Assembly: GCA_013331315.1 (NCBI GenBank)
Contig: DUGQ01000174.1
Span: 1-12,122, forward strand
Direction of reading: 5' to 3'
DNA from: Thermoplasmata archaeon
GTDB lineage: Archaea > Thermoplasmatota > Thermoplasmata > UBA10834
Length of the DNA: 12,122 nucleotides
This document shows positions 11,598 to 12,122 of the stretch, in pieces. The notes under the pieces are model-generated. The model searched no databases, was not told where the DNA came from, and saw only the letters and a list, made by a program, of their open reading frames with translations. The position numbers were made by a program, and so were the translations under genes. Numbering within the stretch: the first letter of the stretch is position 1; every line of letters starts with the position of its first letter.

Positions 11598-12122
11598 TCA
11601 TTTCGTCCGGGAGAAGTAAGGTTTCGCGAGGTCCTCGAAGCACGACAGAGCCGCGGCGGCACCACCGTGGACGGCGGCGACTATCTGTCTTATCCCCCCT
11701 GACACGTCGCCGGCCGCATAGACGAGCGGGACGTTGGTTCTGAAGCCCGCGTCGACCAAGACGAACCCGCCCGGGTCCATCTTGACACCCAACTCAGCCG
11801 CCAGCTGGCTGCTTGGGACCTCCCCGACGGCGACGAACACGCCCGACAGCGGGATGGTCTCCGACGACCCGGTCTGTGTGTTGGTGAGCCTTGCCCCAGT
11901 GACCTCGTCAGCGCCCTCGATCTCGTCGACCACCGTGTTCCACAGTACTTCGATGCCTTTCTCGGCGATGCTCTCCTGAAGATGCAAGTCCGCCCGGAGG
12001 CTGTCCCTTCTGTGCACGATGGAGACTTCACAGCCGATCGATCTCAGATAGAGCGCGTCGGTGAGAGCGGTGTTCCCACCGCCTACCACTATGACCTTCT
12101 TGCCCCGGAAGAAGAACCCGTC
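11598..12122 (-). CDS. trxB: Thioredoxin reductase (C-terminal part; 5' end beyond the window)
   Basis: 175 codons of a flavoprotein that passes electrons from NAD(P)H through FAD and a CxxC pair to thioredoxin. Visible are the nucleotide-binding motif VIVVGGGNTALTDALYL, the following HRRDSLRAD that in NADPH enzymes contacts the 2'-phosphate, and the FAD motif VYAAGDVSGGIRQIVAAVHGGAAAA close to the C-terminus. The HRRDxxR pattern suggests preference for NADPH. The redox CxxC normally precedes the GGGNTA motif by a few residues and would lie outside the window, so activity as a true reductase cannot be confirmed here; related thioredoxin-reductase-like proteins lacking CxxC exist in archaea. 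The frame stays open to base 12122. Its stop codon directly abuts that of the S9 peptidase gene on the other strand. Confidence 0.92.
   Translation of the reverse strand, partial: DGFFFRGKKVIVVGGGNTALTDALYLRSIGCEVSIVHRRDSLRADLHLQESIAEKGIEVLWNTVVDEIEGADEVTGARLTNTQTGSSETIPLSGVFVAVGEVPSSQLAAELGVKMDPGGFVLVDAGFRTNVPLVYAAGDVSGGIRQIVAAVHGGAAAALSCFEDLAKPYFSRTK

Noticed and set aside
1..12122. Mobile elements, CRISPR arrays and horizontally acquired islands
   Set aside because: No transposase, integrase, regularly spaced repeats or abrupt base-composition change was seen; the two tRNA genes show no attachment-site-like duplicates of their 3' ends in the window.

Overview
The window looks like ordinary chromosomal DNA from a GC-rich (about 60 % by eye) euryarchaeon, probably of the Thermoplasmata or a relative. 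The domain call is firm: archaeal TATA boxes 22-30 bases before the starts of leaderless or near-leaderless genes, an archaeal Trm56 tRNA methylase, an RPA-like OB-fold protein, a PRC-barrel protein, archaeal winged-helix regulators, tRNA genes with encoded CCA, and one tRNA with a textbook archaeal bulge-helix-bulge intron. The class-level placement is inference. There is no transposon, integrase, CRISPR array, phage gene or rRNA, and no gene-free stretch above about 190 bases.

Left part (1-3389). A thioredoxin gene cut by the window edge runs leftward. Divergent from it are a small PRC-barrel protein and a leaderless gamma-class carbonic anhydrase. Converging on these is a leftward operon: winged-helix regulator, aTrm56 and an HD-domain hydrolase that overlaps aTrm56 by 29 bases. 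A divergent RPA-like OB-fold protein follows.

Middle part (3418-6854). A leftward operon encodes an ABC ATPase, its 12-helix permease and a SEC59/DGK1-like membrane protein. A small winged-helix regulator is divergent from it; its promoter carries a 6-bp-arm palindrome between TATA box and predicted start, where a repressor would act. tRNA-Asn(GUU) follows.

Right part (6865-12122). A polytopic membrane protein with an EE / H / HxxN residue set (leftward) is divergent from an AhpD-like protein that lacks the second cysteine of its CxxC motif. Next come an intron-containing tRNA(CAU), probably tRNA-Ile2; a 42-residue desulforedoxin-like protein that length-filtered gene calling would miss; a thioredoxin-fold/GNAT-like fusion; and a cytosolic S9 peptidase. 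The 3' half of thioredoxin reductase converges on the peptidase with no intergenic base.

Thiol and iron-sulfur-type redox proteins recur (thioredoxin, AhpD-like, desulforedoxin-like, thioredoxin reductase), but they are scattered single genes rather than an operon. I found no convincing wholly new system. The best leads are the palindrome-controlled regulator beside the ABC/SEC59-like operon, the intron-bearing tRNA(CAU), the desulforedoxin microgene, the thioredoxin-GNAT fusion and the uncharacterised EE/H/HxxN membrane protein.
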